A stretch of DNA of 64,000 bases, taken from the NCBI GenBank assembly GCA_937871985.1, contig CALMPB010000468.1, positions 1-64,000 on the forward strand. Reading direction: 5' to 3'. The notes under the pieces were generated by a model that was given only the letters and a program-made list of their open reading frames with translations, searched no databases and was not told the origin of the DNA. Shown here piece by piece: positions 7,266 to 15,538 of the stretch (positions within the stretch are counted from its first letter, which is position 1; each line of letters opens with the position of its first letter). Both the position numbers and the translations under genes were made by a program. Source of the DNA: an uncultured Burkholderiaceae bacterium (GTDB taxonomy: Bacteria; Pseudomonadota; Gammaproteobacteria; Burkholderiales; Burkholderiaceae).

Positions 7266-9797
7266 ATGTTGATTTGGTTGGAACTCAGCGCAGCTGCGCT
7301 TGCCCTTGTGGCTATTTGCGCCGGGGGCGCGTACTTCTGGAAGGATCGCAGCCGGAAAGAGCCTCAGCGGGTCGAAAAGCGAACTGCGCCGCGAGCGCAA
7401 CCTTTGGCGGGGAGTTTGGGAGGGGAGCGGGGCGCACAGTCGCCTACGCCGATCGTCGCTCCTGTGGTGCCTCCTCCTCCTCCTCCGCCACCCCCGAGCT
7501 TGTTGGCAGCCGAAAGGCAGCGCGAAATACGGGCTGAACTCAGTCACCGACTCGAACGAGCAGGCCGAGCCCTCCCCTCGGATGAGCAATGGAAGATGAT
7601 CCTTACGCCATCGACATGCGTGCGCGTGGCGGCCGGGGCTGGCTCTGGGAAGTCGACGACGCTTGCGCTACGCGTCATCGTGCTTCGCTATTACCTGGGG
7701 GCGGCCTGGGACGAGATCAAGGTCGTCACGTTCACGAACAAGTCGCGAGACGATTTCATCAAAAAGCTGCTTTCTAATGCCCAGCTTTTCGAGCCAACCA
7801 TCAGCAAGCGGCTGATCGAAGCGAGGGTACGCACCTTTCACTCGCTCGCGTTCCGCCAGGCGCGGGCGGCAGGCCTGAACGTCAACACCGCGGACCGGAT
7901 ACCGAAAAAATCCCCTGTCAAAGACCCGCACATGCTGGACGGCGCCGGCGAACCGGGGGCGCCTACTGATGATGAGGACTCGCCAGATACGCCGTTCGCG
8001 CCCATCGCCAAGCTCGATGAACTGCCGGTTTTGCCCGAGATTTTGCGTGAGGTGGGCGGCAAGTTGCTGGATGCTGACCCGGCCTTCAAACAGGCGGTCA
8101 TCGGGCTTGAAAGGGCCTTTCTGTTCGCACAGCCCAGAGCCGGGGAGGCTGAAAAGCGGGTGCCGCGTGTCAAGCTCAACCAAGCGCGCGATGAGGCCCG
8201 GACGCAAGAAATTTACGAACTATGGTGCGAGAAATACCGCTCCGAGCTCGATGCAAGCGGAATTGCGTTCAAGGTCGAACCGTTTTACTTGGGTAGAAAC
8301 CCAGCATATGCCCGAGCAAATCCGGCCGTAGGCCCCTGGTACTCCAACGCGACTGTGCCCAGCCTGGCGGCCCCAGGCCAGCCGGCCCCGCGCGTAATTC
8401 TCGGGATACCACGAGAAGTGGCTGAGCTTAAGCCGCCCCGACGATTCTCAACCGGGGGCGACACGATGGCCATGGCCGTGACTTCCGCTTTTAAGGTTGG
8501 ATATCTGCAAGATATCCCGGCGACGATGCCCATAATCTGGATCTCAGAGCCCGCTCAGCTGGCGCACCTTGCCGAGCAAGTCCGATACTCCTTAGGAGCG
8601 TTCCACGGCTTCCCACAGTTTCAGGTGCAGCTTGAAGGGGAGTTCCAACCTCGCTGGGTGTTGGAGGCATTCTGGGCAGAGGCTCAGTTCATTCAATGCC
8701 TCGGGCTCGATGTCGCAAAGACCTGCGTCAAAATTGCGCCCGCGCTCAAAGGCGTGGACAGGCTGTTCGTGGACGGGCTGGCCCGTTTCTGGCCCGCGTT
8801 TACGGAGGAAGTTCATGCGAACGGCATGACGACGACGGGCGAGGTGTTTGCGCAGCTTGGGGGCGCCGCAGGCATGGCGCGGCTGCCAGCGGACGCCTTG
8901 CGTAACTCCCGTCATCTTTTGATCGACGAGTTTCAGGACATCTCCTTGAATTTCGTGAAGTGGATCCGCGCTCTCCGCGATCGACAGCTGGCGGCCGACC
9001 GGAGTTCGAATCCGAAGCTGCCCAGCTCGTTTATGGTCGTGGGCGATGACTACCAATCGATTTATGGCTGGCGTGGAGCGTCGCCCAACTTCTTCATCGA
9101 CTTCGCAAAGTACTTCTCGCCAGGGTTCGAGCCGAGCCAGCTTGTCTTGTTGGCGAACTATCGTTCATCCTCTGAAATCGTTCAGACTGCCGAGATGATG
9201 CTTGAGCGCGTTGCTTACAAACTTCGCAAGCCGCCGGCGGTCGCCAAAGGCCCGGCCAAAGACTTTGGCATGCCCGTGAGCATGACAAAGGTCGACGACG
9301 CCGCGGATTATCGCGCTCTCGCTGGGCTGGGTGCGGACGGTATGGTGATGGCGAGAACGAACACAGTCCTCGATGAAGTCAAGCCCCGCACCCCACGTTG
9401 CCAGTACCTCACCATTCATGGCGCCAAGGGCCTGGAGGCCGAGCATGCCGCGATACTGGGCGACGTTTTCGCTCCTGCTCCGCATCCCATTCGCACCCAG
9501 TTGTACAAGCTGGCGGGATTGGGTGATTACGATCAATCGCAGCGAGACGAAGCGCGTAGGCTGGTCTACGTTGCGATCACGCGTGCCATGCACACGGTGA
9601 ACTGGGCGGTCGCTAATCCGCGCCAGGGCAGCCTGTTTGAGGAGCTCGACGGGCTCCTTCAAGCCCGTTCCAAAGCCCCGATCAAATCCTCTGCTTCAAA
9701 CCCCGGGCAAACGCTCGATCAAGCGAGTGCTAGCCTGGCGCAGGCTCGCGCCCATCTCGAACGAGCGGGCGTCAATACTGGAAATGGAGGGCATTGA
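7266..9797 (+). CDS. UvrD/Rep-type superfamily 1 DNA helicase with N-terminal membrane anchor
   Basis: This is an ATP-dependent 3'-5' helicase-type protein of 843 residues. A hydrophobic segment at residues 3-24 (LELSAAALALVAICAGGAYF) precedes a basic stretch and a nine-proline run (69-77), then the helicase. Helicase motifs are Walker A AGAGSGKSTT (about 123-132), LIDEFQDIS (about 550), VGDDYQSIYGWRGA (about 590), ANYRSS, LTIHGAKGLEAEH and VYVAITRA (about 768-775). All key residues are present, so it should be active. The start at 7266 has a full AGGAGG five bases upstream; the frame extends back to 7200 without one. The membrane anchor is unusual, since housekeeping UvrD/Rep proteins are soluble. 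A small gene overlaps its stop. Role in transfer, replication or defence is open. Confidence 0.93.
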   Translation: MLIWLELSAAALALVAICAGGAYFWKDRSRKEPQRVEKRTAPRAQPLAGSLGGERGAQSPTPIVAPVVPPPPPPPPPSLLAAERQREIRAELSHRLERAGRALPSDEQWKMILTPSTCVRVAAGAGSGKSTTLALRVIVLRYYLGAAWDEIKVVTFTNKSRDDFIKKLLSNAQLFEPTISKRLIEARVRTFHSLAFRQARAAGLNVNTADRIPKKSPVKDPHMLDGAGEPGAPTDDEDSPDTPFAPIAKLDELPVLPEILREVGGKLLDADPAFKQAVIGLERAFLFAQPRAGEAEKRVPRVKLNQARDEARTQEIYELWCEKYRSELDASGIAFKVEPFYLGRNPAYARANPAVGPWYSNATVPSLAAPGQPAPRVILGIPREVAELKPPRRFSTGGDTMAMAVTSAFKVGYLQDIPATMPIIWISEPAQLAHLAEQVRYSLGAFHGFPQFQVQLEGEFQPRWVLEAFWAEAQFIQCLGLDVAKTCVKIAPALKGVDRLFVDGLARFWPAFTEEVHANGMTTTGEVFAQLGGAAGMARLPADALRNSRHLLIDEFQDISLNFVKWIRALRDRQLAADRSSNPKLPSSFMVVGDDYQSIYGWRGASPNFFIDFAKYFSPGFEPSQLVLLANYRSSSEIVQTAEMMLERVAYKLRKPPAVAKGPAKDFGMPVSMTKVDDAADYRALAGLGADGMVMARTNTVLDEVKPRTPRCQYLTIHGAKGLEAEHAAILGDVFAPAPHPIRTQLYKLAGLGDYDQSQRDEARRLVYVAITRAMHTVNWAVANPRQGSLFEELDGLLQARSKAPIKSSASNPGQTLDQASASLAQARAHLERAGVNTGNGGH

Positions 9798-10099
9798 TGA
9801 GCGCGACGACAGCACAGGAGACGGAAGGCTTCGTGCGCATCAAGTACCAGCGCACAGCTGCGGTGGCCGCAGGGGGCGGCAGCGGTGGCACCAGGCCAAG
9901 CTTTGTGTCCATGGACAAACTGCTTTTTGACGTTCTTGTCCGCTTAGTTGGCACCGAGGCCGCGGCGAGAGCGAAGATCAAGGCCTGGGCAAAAGAAGAG
10001 TCTGGTCGATTCGCGCCGGGGGGCGCTTCGGTGTCCAGGATGGTCCAGCAGAGGGTATATGCCCTCATGCTCACGCGTCTCCCCGCGCGAGGGGCGTAG
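9797..10099 (+). CDS. Small protein coupled to the membrane-anchored helicase, unknown function
   Basis: The 100-residue product starts at an ATG that shares its A with the TGA of the helicase gene, with GGAGGG just upstream. The two are therefore very probably translated together. The protein has a glycine-rich N-terminal segment (AAVAAGGGSGGTRPSF), then a helical region (DKLLFDVLVRLVGTEAAARA, IKAWAKEES). There are no membrane segments or metal ligands. It may be an accessory subunit of the helicase. No family is recognised. Confidence 0.78.
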   Translation: MSATTAQETEGFVRIKYQRTAAVAAGGGSGGTRPSFVSMDKLLFDVLVRLVGTEAAARAKIKAWAKEESGRFAPGGASVSRMVQQRVYALMLTRLPARGA

Positions 10100-10140
10100 T
10101 TACAAGCGCTGGCGGACAATGGCCATGAGGATCCTCATAA

Positions 10141-10163
10141 TAGGCAATAGTTGCCTATATATA
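10141..10163 (+). promoter_or_regulatory. Palindrome-promoter module, copy 1
   Basis: TAGGCAA-TAG-TTGCCTA (10141-10157) is followed directly by TATATA as a -10 hexamer (10158-10163). There is no -35 match at the usual spacing (TCATAA). It lies 20 bases ahead of the start at 10178. The same module occurs at 10864, 12182 and 15847. Confidence 0.85.
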
Positions 10164-10177
10164 GCGAGGGTGTTTTC

Positions 10178-10501
10178 ATGGCCAATATCAGGTATTTCTA
10201 CGACCACGGCGCAGATACTGTCGCGTTGCAAGGACGCGGAATGTTCGGCATGCCCAATGCCGAGTTCGCTGCCAAGTTTCCGGGCGTCAAGGGAATCCGT
10301 TATGACGGCTTTTCGATGCGGGTTGCATATGCCGTCGCCGGGGGCGGTGACCCGCTGCCGGTAACCCGCATGATCGAATACAAGGCTTTCCCGTCGCGCC
10401 ATGAGTGCGATGCGCGGTGCATGACCGCCCGAGGAAAGGTCATGCGCTGCGAGTGCTCATGCGGTGGGAAGAATCATGGCAAAGGCATGTTCTCTCGATG
10501 A
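10178..10501 (+). CDS. Small cysteine-rich, probably zinc-binding protein
   Basis: The product has 107 residues. The C-terminal third holds a dense set of metal-ligand candidates, HECDARCMTARGKVMRCECS followed by CGGKNHG. This motif is familiar from hypothetical proteins of phages and plasmids. The N-terminal part looks like a small alpha/beta fold (IRYFYDHGADTVALQGRG). ATG 10178 has GAGGGTG nine bases upstream and fits the promoter module just before it; the open frame extends to a TTG at 10151 inside the palindrome, which is not a plausible start. It overlaps the next gene by 26 bases. A zinc-stabilised nucleic-acid or protein-binding role is inference. Confidence 0.82.
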   Translation: MANIRYFYDHGADTVALQGRGMFGMPNAEFAAKFPGVKGIRYDGFSMRVAYAVAGGGDPLPVTRMIEYKAFPSRHECDARCMTARGKVMRCECSCGGKNHGKGMFSR

Positions 10502-10778
10502 CGCGCGGGTGGAGGCGCTGCGCGTGCGCCGCCACATTCTCAGTACGGGCACCCAGCTGGCCTACATCGTGCAATGCGCCGGGCGCTCGTATGCATTCGA
10601 CGTGACCGATGAATGCGTCTGCCGACCGCGTGAAGTGTCGCCTCCCTATGCCACCCGGTTCGCGCGGGACATGGCGAAGGCGATCGCGGCTCTTATGAAC
10701 GACGGACGAATCCATCGCGGCATTGCCGTCAACGCAGTGCAAGCGCTGGATGCATTCCTATCCCGGCCTAGTGCATAG
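10476..10778 (+). CDS. Small protein of unknown function
   Basis: The product has 100 residues and overlaps the preceding gene, so it belongs to the same transcription unit driven by the first palindrome module. The N-terminal half has RVRRHILSTGTQLAYIVQCA, then a strand GRSYAFDVTDEC. The C-terminal half is helical (ATRFARDMAKAIAALMNDG, NAVQALDAFL). A GTG at 10464 is an alternative start in the same frame. There is no signal peptide and no recognised domain. Confidence 0.75.
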   Translation: MAKACSLDDARVEALRVRRHILSTGTQLAYIVQCAGRSYAFDVTDECVCRPREVSPPYATRFARDMAKAIAALMNDGRIHRGIAVNAVQALDAFLSRPSA

Positions 10779-10863
10779 CGGCGGGCCAATTCACAGCGCA
10801 AACCGACATGCGCTTTGCGCTATGCACATTGCCCAAGCGCAGCGAAACAAACGAGTATCCAGG

Positions 10864-10886
10864 TAGGCAACCGTTGCCTATATCAT
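10864..10886 (+). promoter_or_regulatory. Palindrome-promoter module, copy 2
   Basis: TAGGCAA-CCG-TTGCCTA (10864-10880) abuts the -10 hexamer TATCAT (10881-10886). It lies 58 bases upstream of the gene at 10939. The spacer differs from copy 1, while both seven-base arms are identical. Confidence 0.85.
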
Positions 10887-10938
10887 TTCACTGTACCGGC
10901 GTGCTACGCCGAACAGATGCAACTCACCTGGAGGTCAT

Positions 10939-11982
10939 ATGTCGCAATTGGGTTTTGATCTTGGTGCTGCCGAAGAAGTCTTTCGCGCAGCCGCTCCCGG
11001 AACGTGGCTGGGGGAAGTTCTGCCCCTGGAAGACGCGATTGTCCGGCTGAAGCAGGTCGTCGCGCAGGGGTTCGATGACATTCCTCAGGCGGTCCGCGCA
11101 ATGTACGCAGAAGGGGTGGAGGGCCTGCTAAGCGAGCTTCGCCGCGAAGACGCTGTGTTCGGCCTCCTGTGCCGTGATTGCTCGCCCGCAATTCCCCTGG
11201 ACGCGGCAGAAGATGCGATAGCCACCTTCGAAGAGCATTGTCGCGCGGTGATGGCGCAGCCGGGAGCGCACCCCCGCCAGTGCGCGAAAAGCCGCTTTGC
11301 AAGGCACTACAGCACCACGGCGTTGCATTGCGACGGATTCGGCAGCCTTGTGCTGACCCGCTGGGGCGAGACTCGCCATGAACTGGTGTTCCACATGGGA
11401 CGCTCTTTGGTCTTCCTTGATAGCTACCGCGACCACCTGCAACGCCACAAAGTGCCCATGCAGATATGGGCCCCCGCGTATAGCGCGGACAAGATCGCCT
11501 ACAGCCCTAAGGGGCCGGCGGGCGTGGCGACCTTCAATTACGGCGGGCGAGGGTACGTCAACGACGGGATGTTCCACTGCGGGGAATACAGCGAATGCGA
11601 GGGATGGTCCTTCGTGCCGCTGTCGCAATGGCAAGGCGAGACCTTCACCTATGAGGAGCAATGCCGTGCCTGGGATTCTGGGGCGCTGGAGCGGGGAGAC
11701 CGGCGGGGCCTTGTCGTCAGCGTAAGGGGCGTCAAATGCGTTCTCGACGGAGCTTTGGTCTTCTTTGACGACACCGGCTCCTACAGCCTAGCGCGTGCTA
11801 TCGCCGAGAGCGCATCCGACGAGGACGACGGTGAGGACTATCCGGACGACGATGAAGAGGGCGACTTCGACGAGGAGGAAGAGGATTCTCCGCGCCAAGG
11901 GGAGGATGCCACGCGCGAGGATTGCGCAGTGCCGCGCAAGGAAGAAGAGCAAAACTCTGATCTCTTGCTCTGCTTGATGTGA
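10939..11982 (+). CDS. Unknown protein with a strongly acidic C-terminal tail
   Basis: The product has 347 residues. Residues 1-280 look globular, with a helical N-terminal part and a Cys/Gly/aromatic-rich middle (GGRGYVNDGMFHCGEYSECE). Residues about 290-325 are a near-continuous run of Asp and Glu (SDEDDGEDYPDDDEEGDFDE), and the protein ends in a short hydrophobic LLLCLM. GGAGGT before the ATG supports the start. It has its own promoter module (copy 2) and is the largest gene of this small-gene region apart from RdgC and the methyltransferase. Acidic tails occur in DNA-mimic anti-restriction proteins and in histone-like chaperones; a protective role is possible but unproven. Confidence 0.82.
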   Translation: MSQLGFDLGAAEEVFRAAAPGTWLGEVLPLEDAIVRLKQVVAQGFDDIPQAVRAMYAEGVEGLLSELRREDAVFGLLCRDCSPAIPLDAAEDAIATFEEHCRAVMAQPGAHPRQCAKSRFARHYSTTALHCDGFGSLVLTRWGETRHELVFHMGRSLVFLDSYRDHLQRHKVPMQIWAPAYSADKIAYSPKGPAGVATFNYGGRGYVNDGMFHCGEYSECEGWSFVPLSQWQGETFTYEEQCRAWDSGALERGDRRGLVVSVRGVKCVLDGALVFFDDTGSYSLARAIAESASDEDDGEDYPDDDEEGDFDEEEEDSPRQGEDATREDCAVPRKEEEQNSDLLLCLM

Positions 11983-12181
11983 TGGCGCGGGGGCTGAGGT
12001 GCCCACGACCGAGCCTGCCGCCGTCGACCCCTTTTCCTCTTGCCCGGTGGGTACGTGTGCGCCCTAACGTGCCCACGAGCAAATTCGCCCCATGGTCGCC
12101 ACGGGTACGGCACCGCGCAAAAGGAAAGGCAGCGGCCAGCTGCGACCGCTTGCCGGGGTAAGTAACACTTTGCGGTCATGG

Positions 12182-12224
12182 TAGGCAATAGATGCCTATA
12201 TAATGTTTGGGAGGTTTAAATAAA
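12182..12224 (+). promoter_or_regulatory. Palindrome-promoter module, copy 3
   Basis: TAGGCAA-TAG-ATGCCTA (12182-12198, one mismatch in the right arm) abuts TATAAT (12199-12204). A TTTAAATAAA element follows at 12215-12224, starting 16 bases after the first base of TATAAT. Copy 4 has exactly the same arrangement. It drives the run of nine small genes from 12301 to 15776. Confidence 0.88.
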
Positions 12225-12300
12225 CTATCGTCAAATGTTAATTTTTCGGCGGGTTGCCTGTAGGTCGCCCGCTGGCATCCCGCCCACAGGAGCATCCGCC

Positions 12301-12717
12301 ATGATCCTTATCTCGACACTTCGCAAGATGCGAAACAAGCCCGTGTTTGTGGTGACCGTCCCGGCGCATACCCGCCAGGTCGGCAGCCTCCCGCCGGTCA
12401 ATGTTGCAAAGGTCCGCGATGGTTTCGCTACGAAGAGCCAAGCCGATAAGTTCGCTTCGGATAACGACCCGCGCCAGTGGGGGGCGGCTGAGTTTCCGGT
12501 GGTCGCGCGCATGCCGGCTCATGAATACGCTGCCAGCTGCGGCTTGCCGCTCCCGGGAACCGCCATGGGCGGCGGCTTGGACGCCGCGCTGGCCGAGCTG
12601 ATCGAGCGTGTGGCAAGCGGGGAAGAGTTTCCGGACGCATGCGGTCGTGCCGCGTCCCGGTTCGCTGTTTGCTACGACGCGCTGCGCGCAGCCTACGACG
12701 AACGAGAGGAAGCCTGA
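12301..12717 (+). CDS. Small protein of unknown function, first gene of the third unit
   Basis: The product has 138 residues. It begins with basic strand-like sequence (MILISTLRKMRNKPVFVVTV), then a VAKVRDGFATKSQADKFASD segment that would suit a nucleic-acid-binding or small beta domain. A helical C-terminal half follows (LDAALAELIERVASG). The start at 12301 has AGGAG eight bases upstream. The frame is open back to an ATG at 12235, close behind the promoter module, and that longer form (160 residues) cannot be excluded. Its TGA shares a base with the next start. The function is not recognised. Confidence 0.75.
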   Translation: MILISTLRKMRNKPVFVVTVPAHTRQVGSLPPVNVAKVRDGFATKSQADKFASDNDPRQWGAAEFPVVARMPAHEYAASCGLPLPGTAMGGGLDAALAELIERVASGEEFPDACGRAASRFAVCYDALRAAYDEREEA

Positions 12718-13031
12718 TGGACCGGAACGCAGAAGTCCAGAAGATGGCGTCGCAGTTTGGCCTCGATGCGAACGCCCTTCATCACCTTGTGGCTTTCCTC
12801 CGCGCAAGTCACGCTCGCCATAGGGAAAGCGGAGAGATCCCGGACGCGATGAGCGCTGCGGAGCAAGAGGCGTACATCCGTGCGGGCGTGGTCGCGTGGC
12901 GAGATCACACCAGCGCGCTTCTAGAGGAGCTGCGCGACGGCCAGAGCGATCGCGCCAAGGCTTTCCGCGCCGAGCTCGTCGTCGGGGTCTATGACTCCAT
13001 TCGCAGCAACATCCGAAATCCGCAGGGCTGA
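12717..13031 (+). CDS. Small helical protein of unknown function
   Basis: The 104-residue product starts at an ATG overlapping the stop of the previous gene by one base, which implies coupled translation. It is almost wholly helical (AEVQKMASQFGLDANALHHL, DAMSAAEQEAYIRAGVVAWR, HTSALLEELRDG). There are no Cys, membrane segments or signal peptide. No family match is recognised. Confidence 0.76.
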   Translation: MDRNAEVQKMASQFGLDANALHHLVAFLRASHARHRESGEIPDAMSAAEQEAYIRAGVVAWRDHTSALLEELRDGQSDRAKAFRAELVVGVYDSIRSNIRNPQG

Positions 13032-13033
13032 CT

Positions 13034-13261
13034 ATGAACTCAGACAAAGCCGAAGGCCGCGCCGTCGCGGCGCGCAAGAAGGCGGCCTTAGTCGCTGCCA
13101 AGAAGCTCGATGCGGCGGCGGATGCGGTCAGTGCTTTCGCGCTGGCGTGCGCGATGTGCGCCGATGCGTCCTCCCCCCGTGGAGACGACGACGGCAGTCG
13201 TCTGCTCGCGCAGAACATGCGCGAGTACGCGGGCCACCTGAGTAGCGTTTACGACAAATAG
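13034..13261 (+). CDS. Small Ala/Lys-rich helical protein
   Basis: The 75-residue product begins two bases after the preceding stop. It is rich in Ala and Lys at the N-terminus (KAEGRAVAARKKAALVAAKK) and continues as a helix with two Cys (ALACAMCADAS). The composition resembles small basic DNA-associated proteins, but no fold is recognised. It is inside the nine-gene unit. Confidence 0.7.
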   Translation: MNSDKAEGRAVAARKKAALVAAKKLDAAADAVSAFALACAMCADASSPRGDDDGSRLLAQNMREYAGHLSSVYDK

Positions 13262-13325
13262 CACGGCCTTCGGGCGCCAAGGTGTTTGTGATCGCTTCTA
13301 GCGGTATAGGCAGAAAGGAAAAATC

Positions 13326-13793
13326 ATGGTGATTGAAAAAGGCAGTAACGGTCGCTGGTTCGTCGATGGGGAGCCGGTAGTGGTAAAGACCACCCGTTAT
13401 CCAGACGGACTGATGTACCAAAGTGCGAACATCCCGGACGAGGATGTAGAGGCGCTCATCAAAATGCATACCTTCGTGGGCGTCCAAAATCAGCATGGCG
13501 AGCGCGTGGAGCTTTCGTTTGACATGGACGGCTGGTCATTGTTGGTAGAGGACGAAGGTGAGCAGCAGGACGATGGAGGGAGCAGGATCGAGACCGAGGA
13601 CCGTATAGGCGGCACCTACCGCGAGGACGTGCCCGGCGGGATGTTCGGCGACCGTCTCAATCGCGATCGCCGGTATTGGCTGGCATGGGCGACAGTGTCC
13701 CGGGAAACTCAAGGCGATTGTCTGCCTGGGATCATGGACGACTTCGGCTCGCTCGTGCCCGTCCCGTCGCCTCGTCGTCAAGCTCAGCTTTAA
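13326..13793 (+). CDS. Small acidic protein of unknown function
   Basis: The product has 155 residues. The N-terminal half is predicted strands (VIEKGSNGRWFVDGEPVVVK, VGVQNQHGERVELSFDMDGW), followed by an acidic linker (EDEGEQQDDGG) and a C-terminal segment with DRLNRDRRYWLAWATVS. AAAGGA upstream of the ATG supports the start. The 64-base gap before it is the largest in this unit. No family is recognised. Confidence 0.76.
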   Translation: MVIEKGSNGRWFVDGEPVVVKTTRYPDGLMYQSANIPDEDVEALIKMHTFVGVQNQHGERVELSFDMDGWSLLVEDEGEQQDDGGSRIETEDRIGGTYREDVPGGMFGDRLNRDRRYWLAWATVSRETQGDCLPGIMDDFGSLVPVPSPRRQAQL

Positions 13794-13803
13794 AGGAAAG
13801 GCC

Positions 13804-14034
13804 GTGTCTACCGCATACGAGCTTTTGATGTCCTGCCCCGACGACCAGATCACGCGAATGAAGTTGGTATGGAAGGCCGTCGCGGCCGGTGAATGGAAAG
13901 AAGCGGCTCATCATCTGCGCAATGCTGCCAGCGAAGGCGAGTCTTCCTGGCACGGCCATTGTGGCGAGTTGGCCGGACATTACGACCGCAAGGTTGCCAT
14001 GCAAAGGGCCCCCGGCCTGGACAACCAGGCCTGA
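13804..14034 (+). CDS. Small protein of unknown function (GTG start)
   Basis: The 76-residue product starts at GTG 13804 with AAAGGAAAGG just upstream. It is helical and rich in Trp, His and Ala (WKAVAAGEWKEAAHHLRNAA), a pattern somewhat like a short helical repeat. It ends 16 bases before the next start. No domain is recognised. Confidence 0.7.
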   Translation: MSTAYELLMSCPDDQITRMKLVWKAVAAGEWKEAAHHLRNAASEGESSWHGHCGELAGHYDRKVAMQRAPGLDNQA

Positions 14035-14050
14035 CAGAGAAGGAATGACC

Positions 14051-14311
14051 ATGGACGTAAAAGTTGGGCGCACCTACCGCGCAAAGCGGCCCGCCGAAAG
14101 TGGCGGACTGGTAAACGATCGCACGGTTCAGTGGATCGGATCCGTTGGGCAAGTGCAGTACGACGGGCCTGCCGTGCGGCGCGGCAGTCGATACCCCATC
14201 GTCAGCCGCGCGGCGTTCGAGGCGTGGGCCGATCGCGACGTCACCGATGAGTTGCCCTCCGGCGAGTATCAGGATTGGGCCGACTATCGCGCTTCCCAGC
14301 CTTCGGCTTAG
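14051..14311 (+). CDS. Small beta-rich protein of unknown function
   Basis: The product has 86 residues. Its sequence opens with an SH3-like strand pattern (VKVGRTYRAKRPAESGGLVN, RTVQWIGSVGQVQYDGPAV). A short helix RAAFEAWADRDVTDEL follows, then a Trp/Tyr-rich end. ATG 14051 has AAGGA six bases upstream; an earlier ATG at 14045 is too close to it. Small phage proteins with this look exist, but the family is not recognised. Confidence 0.74.
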   Translation: MDVKVGRTYRAKRPAESGGLVNDRTVQWIGSVGQVQYDGPAVRRGSRYPIVSRAAFEAWADRDVTDELPSGEYQDWADYRASQPSA

Positions 14312-14327
14312 CTCAGGAGCTTCATAC

Positions 14328-14792
14328 ATGAACAAGATCAAACCATATACCTGGATCGTCCGTTTTGATGTGGCCCCCGAATGGGTTGCGGACGGGTTCA
14401 ACCTCACCGACGAACGAGCGCTCCTGTTGCTCGCTGGTGACCTGCGGCATGCCGACAGCAGCTTCGAGCTCGCAGCGCGCGTGCTGGCTGCGCCTGCCGC
14501 CCTGCGAATTGCACGCGAACAAGGCTATGGACCGAAGCACAACGGTGCAGGAAGGGCAGTGGCCGAGATTATGAGCGGTGCGCCTCACGCGTATTCGGAT
14601 GTCCGTAAACGCTCTGATGTAACGGTGGACAACGCCATAAGCGCAGCTATCGATTTGCTCAATAGCGTTGCCTTTGTGCGTGATGAGAACGACAACACTG
14701 GGGCGATCCTTGCAAAGCTGCGGGACGCGCGGGCTCTCCTGCGCGGAGACGATCCGATCTCGGAAATCCAATGGCGTCCTGTGCAGGACTAG
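14328..14792 (+). CDS. Small protein of unknown function
   Basis: The product has 154 residues. The N-terminal strand region (IKPYTWIVRFDVAPEWVADG) is followed by NLTDERALLLLAGDLRHADS and further helices (VDNAISAAIDLLNSVAFV, AILAKLRDARALLR). AGGAG eight bases upstream marks the ATG at 14328. It is part of the same closely spaced unit. No recognised family. Confidence 0.76.
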   Translation: MNKIKPYTWIVRFDVAPEWVADGFNLTDERALLLLAGDLRHADSSFELAARVLAAPAALRIAREQGYGPKHNGAGRAVAEIMSGAPHAYSDVRKRSDVTVDNAISAAIDLLNSVAFVRDENDNTGAILAKLRDARALLRGDDPISEIQWRPVQD

Positions 14793-14866
14793 CCGCGTAA
14801 AGCTGGGATGCCGGAGAACTGGGGGCGCTTCGCCGCCTTTCGGAATCCACACTTTGGGAGAGCGAT

Positions 14867-15538
14867 TTGCAAACGAGTTTGGATAGTTCGATGTCTGCGC
14901 TTCGGCGGCGTCTGGCGCAGGCGGAACTGAAGCTGGCCATTGCAAAGAAGGAAGCGACACAAGCCCAGCGGAAAGAGGATCGAGCGAGCGAGGTGGTTCG
15001 TGCGTTGCAGGAAGAAATCGCGTGGGTGCAGCTGCGGCAATGGGGCAGTACGCCGGATCTGGCCGAGCTTATGAGGTCGGATGGAACAGGCGGCATGGTC
15101 TTCTACAAGGCACTCAGCGCCATCGCAGAGTCGTGGGGACTACATGTCTTCGGGACTTGGAGTGACACAAAACAACTCGTCCTTAGCTTCGGGCTGAACC
15201 GTGCACAGCAAGGGGCCATTGAGCGCGTGGAACAGGCTATCAATTACTTCGCGCCCGCCATGAAGCGCATAAAGGGAGGGTGGGTGCGATTCTCGGTGAG
15301 CCACCCGCAGCCCGAGGCGTGCGCGTGGGAACTGCGTTATGCCCCGAAGAGCGGGCGTGCGCGGCTTGTCCGTCTCGTGTATGGAGCTGATGACAGCGTT
15401 CTGGATTTCGCTTCGCTACGTGGAGCGCTGGAGTACGTTGAACAGAACCTCTGGCTGGAGGACATCATCGATGCACCACCGACAGCTGCCCTGGAGTACG
15501 TCATAGCTGCGGAAGGGGATGGAGGGCGGCATGGGTGA
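14867..15538 (+). CDS. Coiled-coil protein of unknown function (probable TTG start)
   Basis: The product has 223 residues. The first 60 form a coiled coil (RRRLAQAELKLAIAKKEATQ, RKEDRASEVVRALQEEIAW). The rest is a mixed alpha/beta domain with GTWSDTKQLVLSFGLNRAQQ and VRFSVSHPQPEACAWELRYA. GGGAG six bases before TTG 14867 supports that start; an ATG at 14891 has no ribosome site. Its end overlaps the next gene by eight bases. The family is not recognised. Confidence 0.73.
   Translation: MQTSLDSSMSALRRRLAQAELKLAIAKKEATQAQRKEDRASEVVRALQEEIAWVQLRQWGSTPDLAELMRSDGTGGMVFYKALSAIAESWGLHVFGTWSDTKQLVLSFGLNRAQQGAIERVEQAINYFAPAMKRIKGGWVRFSVSHPQPEACAWELRYAPKSGRARLVRLVYGADDSVLDFASLRGALEYVEQNLWLEDIIDAPPTAALEYVIAAEGDGGRHG

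Noticed and set aside
10808..11050. Plus-strand frame of 80 codons overlapping the second promoter module
   Set aside because: It runs through the palindrome and into the start of the well-supported gene at 10939 in another frame.
11838..12188. Minus-strand frame of 116 codons
   Set aside because: Poly-Ser/Arg composition arising from the complement of the acidic tail; a shadow.
12235..12300. Longer N-terminus for the gene at 12301
   Set aside because: The upstream ATG has no ribosome site, while 12301 has AGGAG. It is kept only as an alternative.
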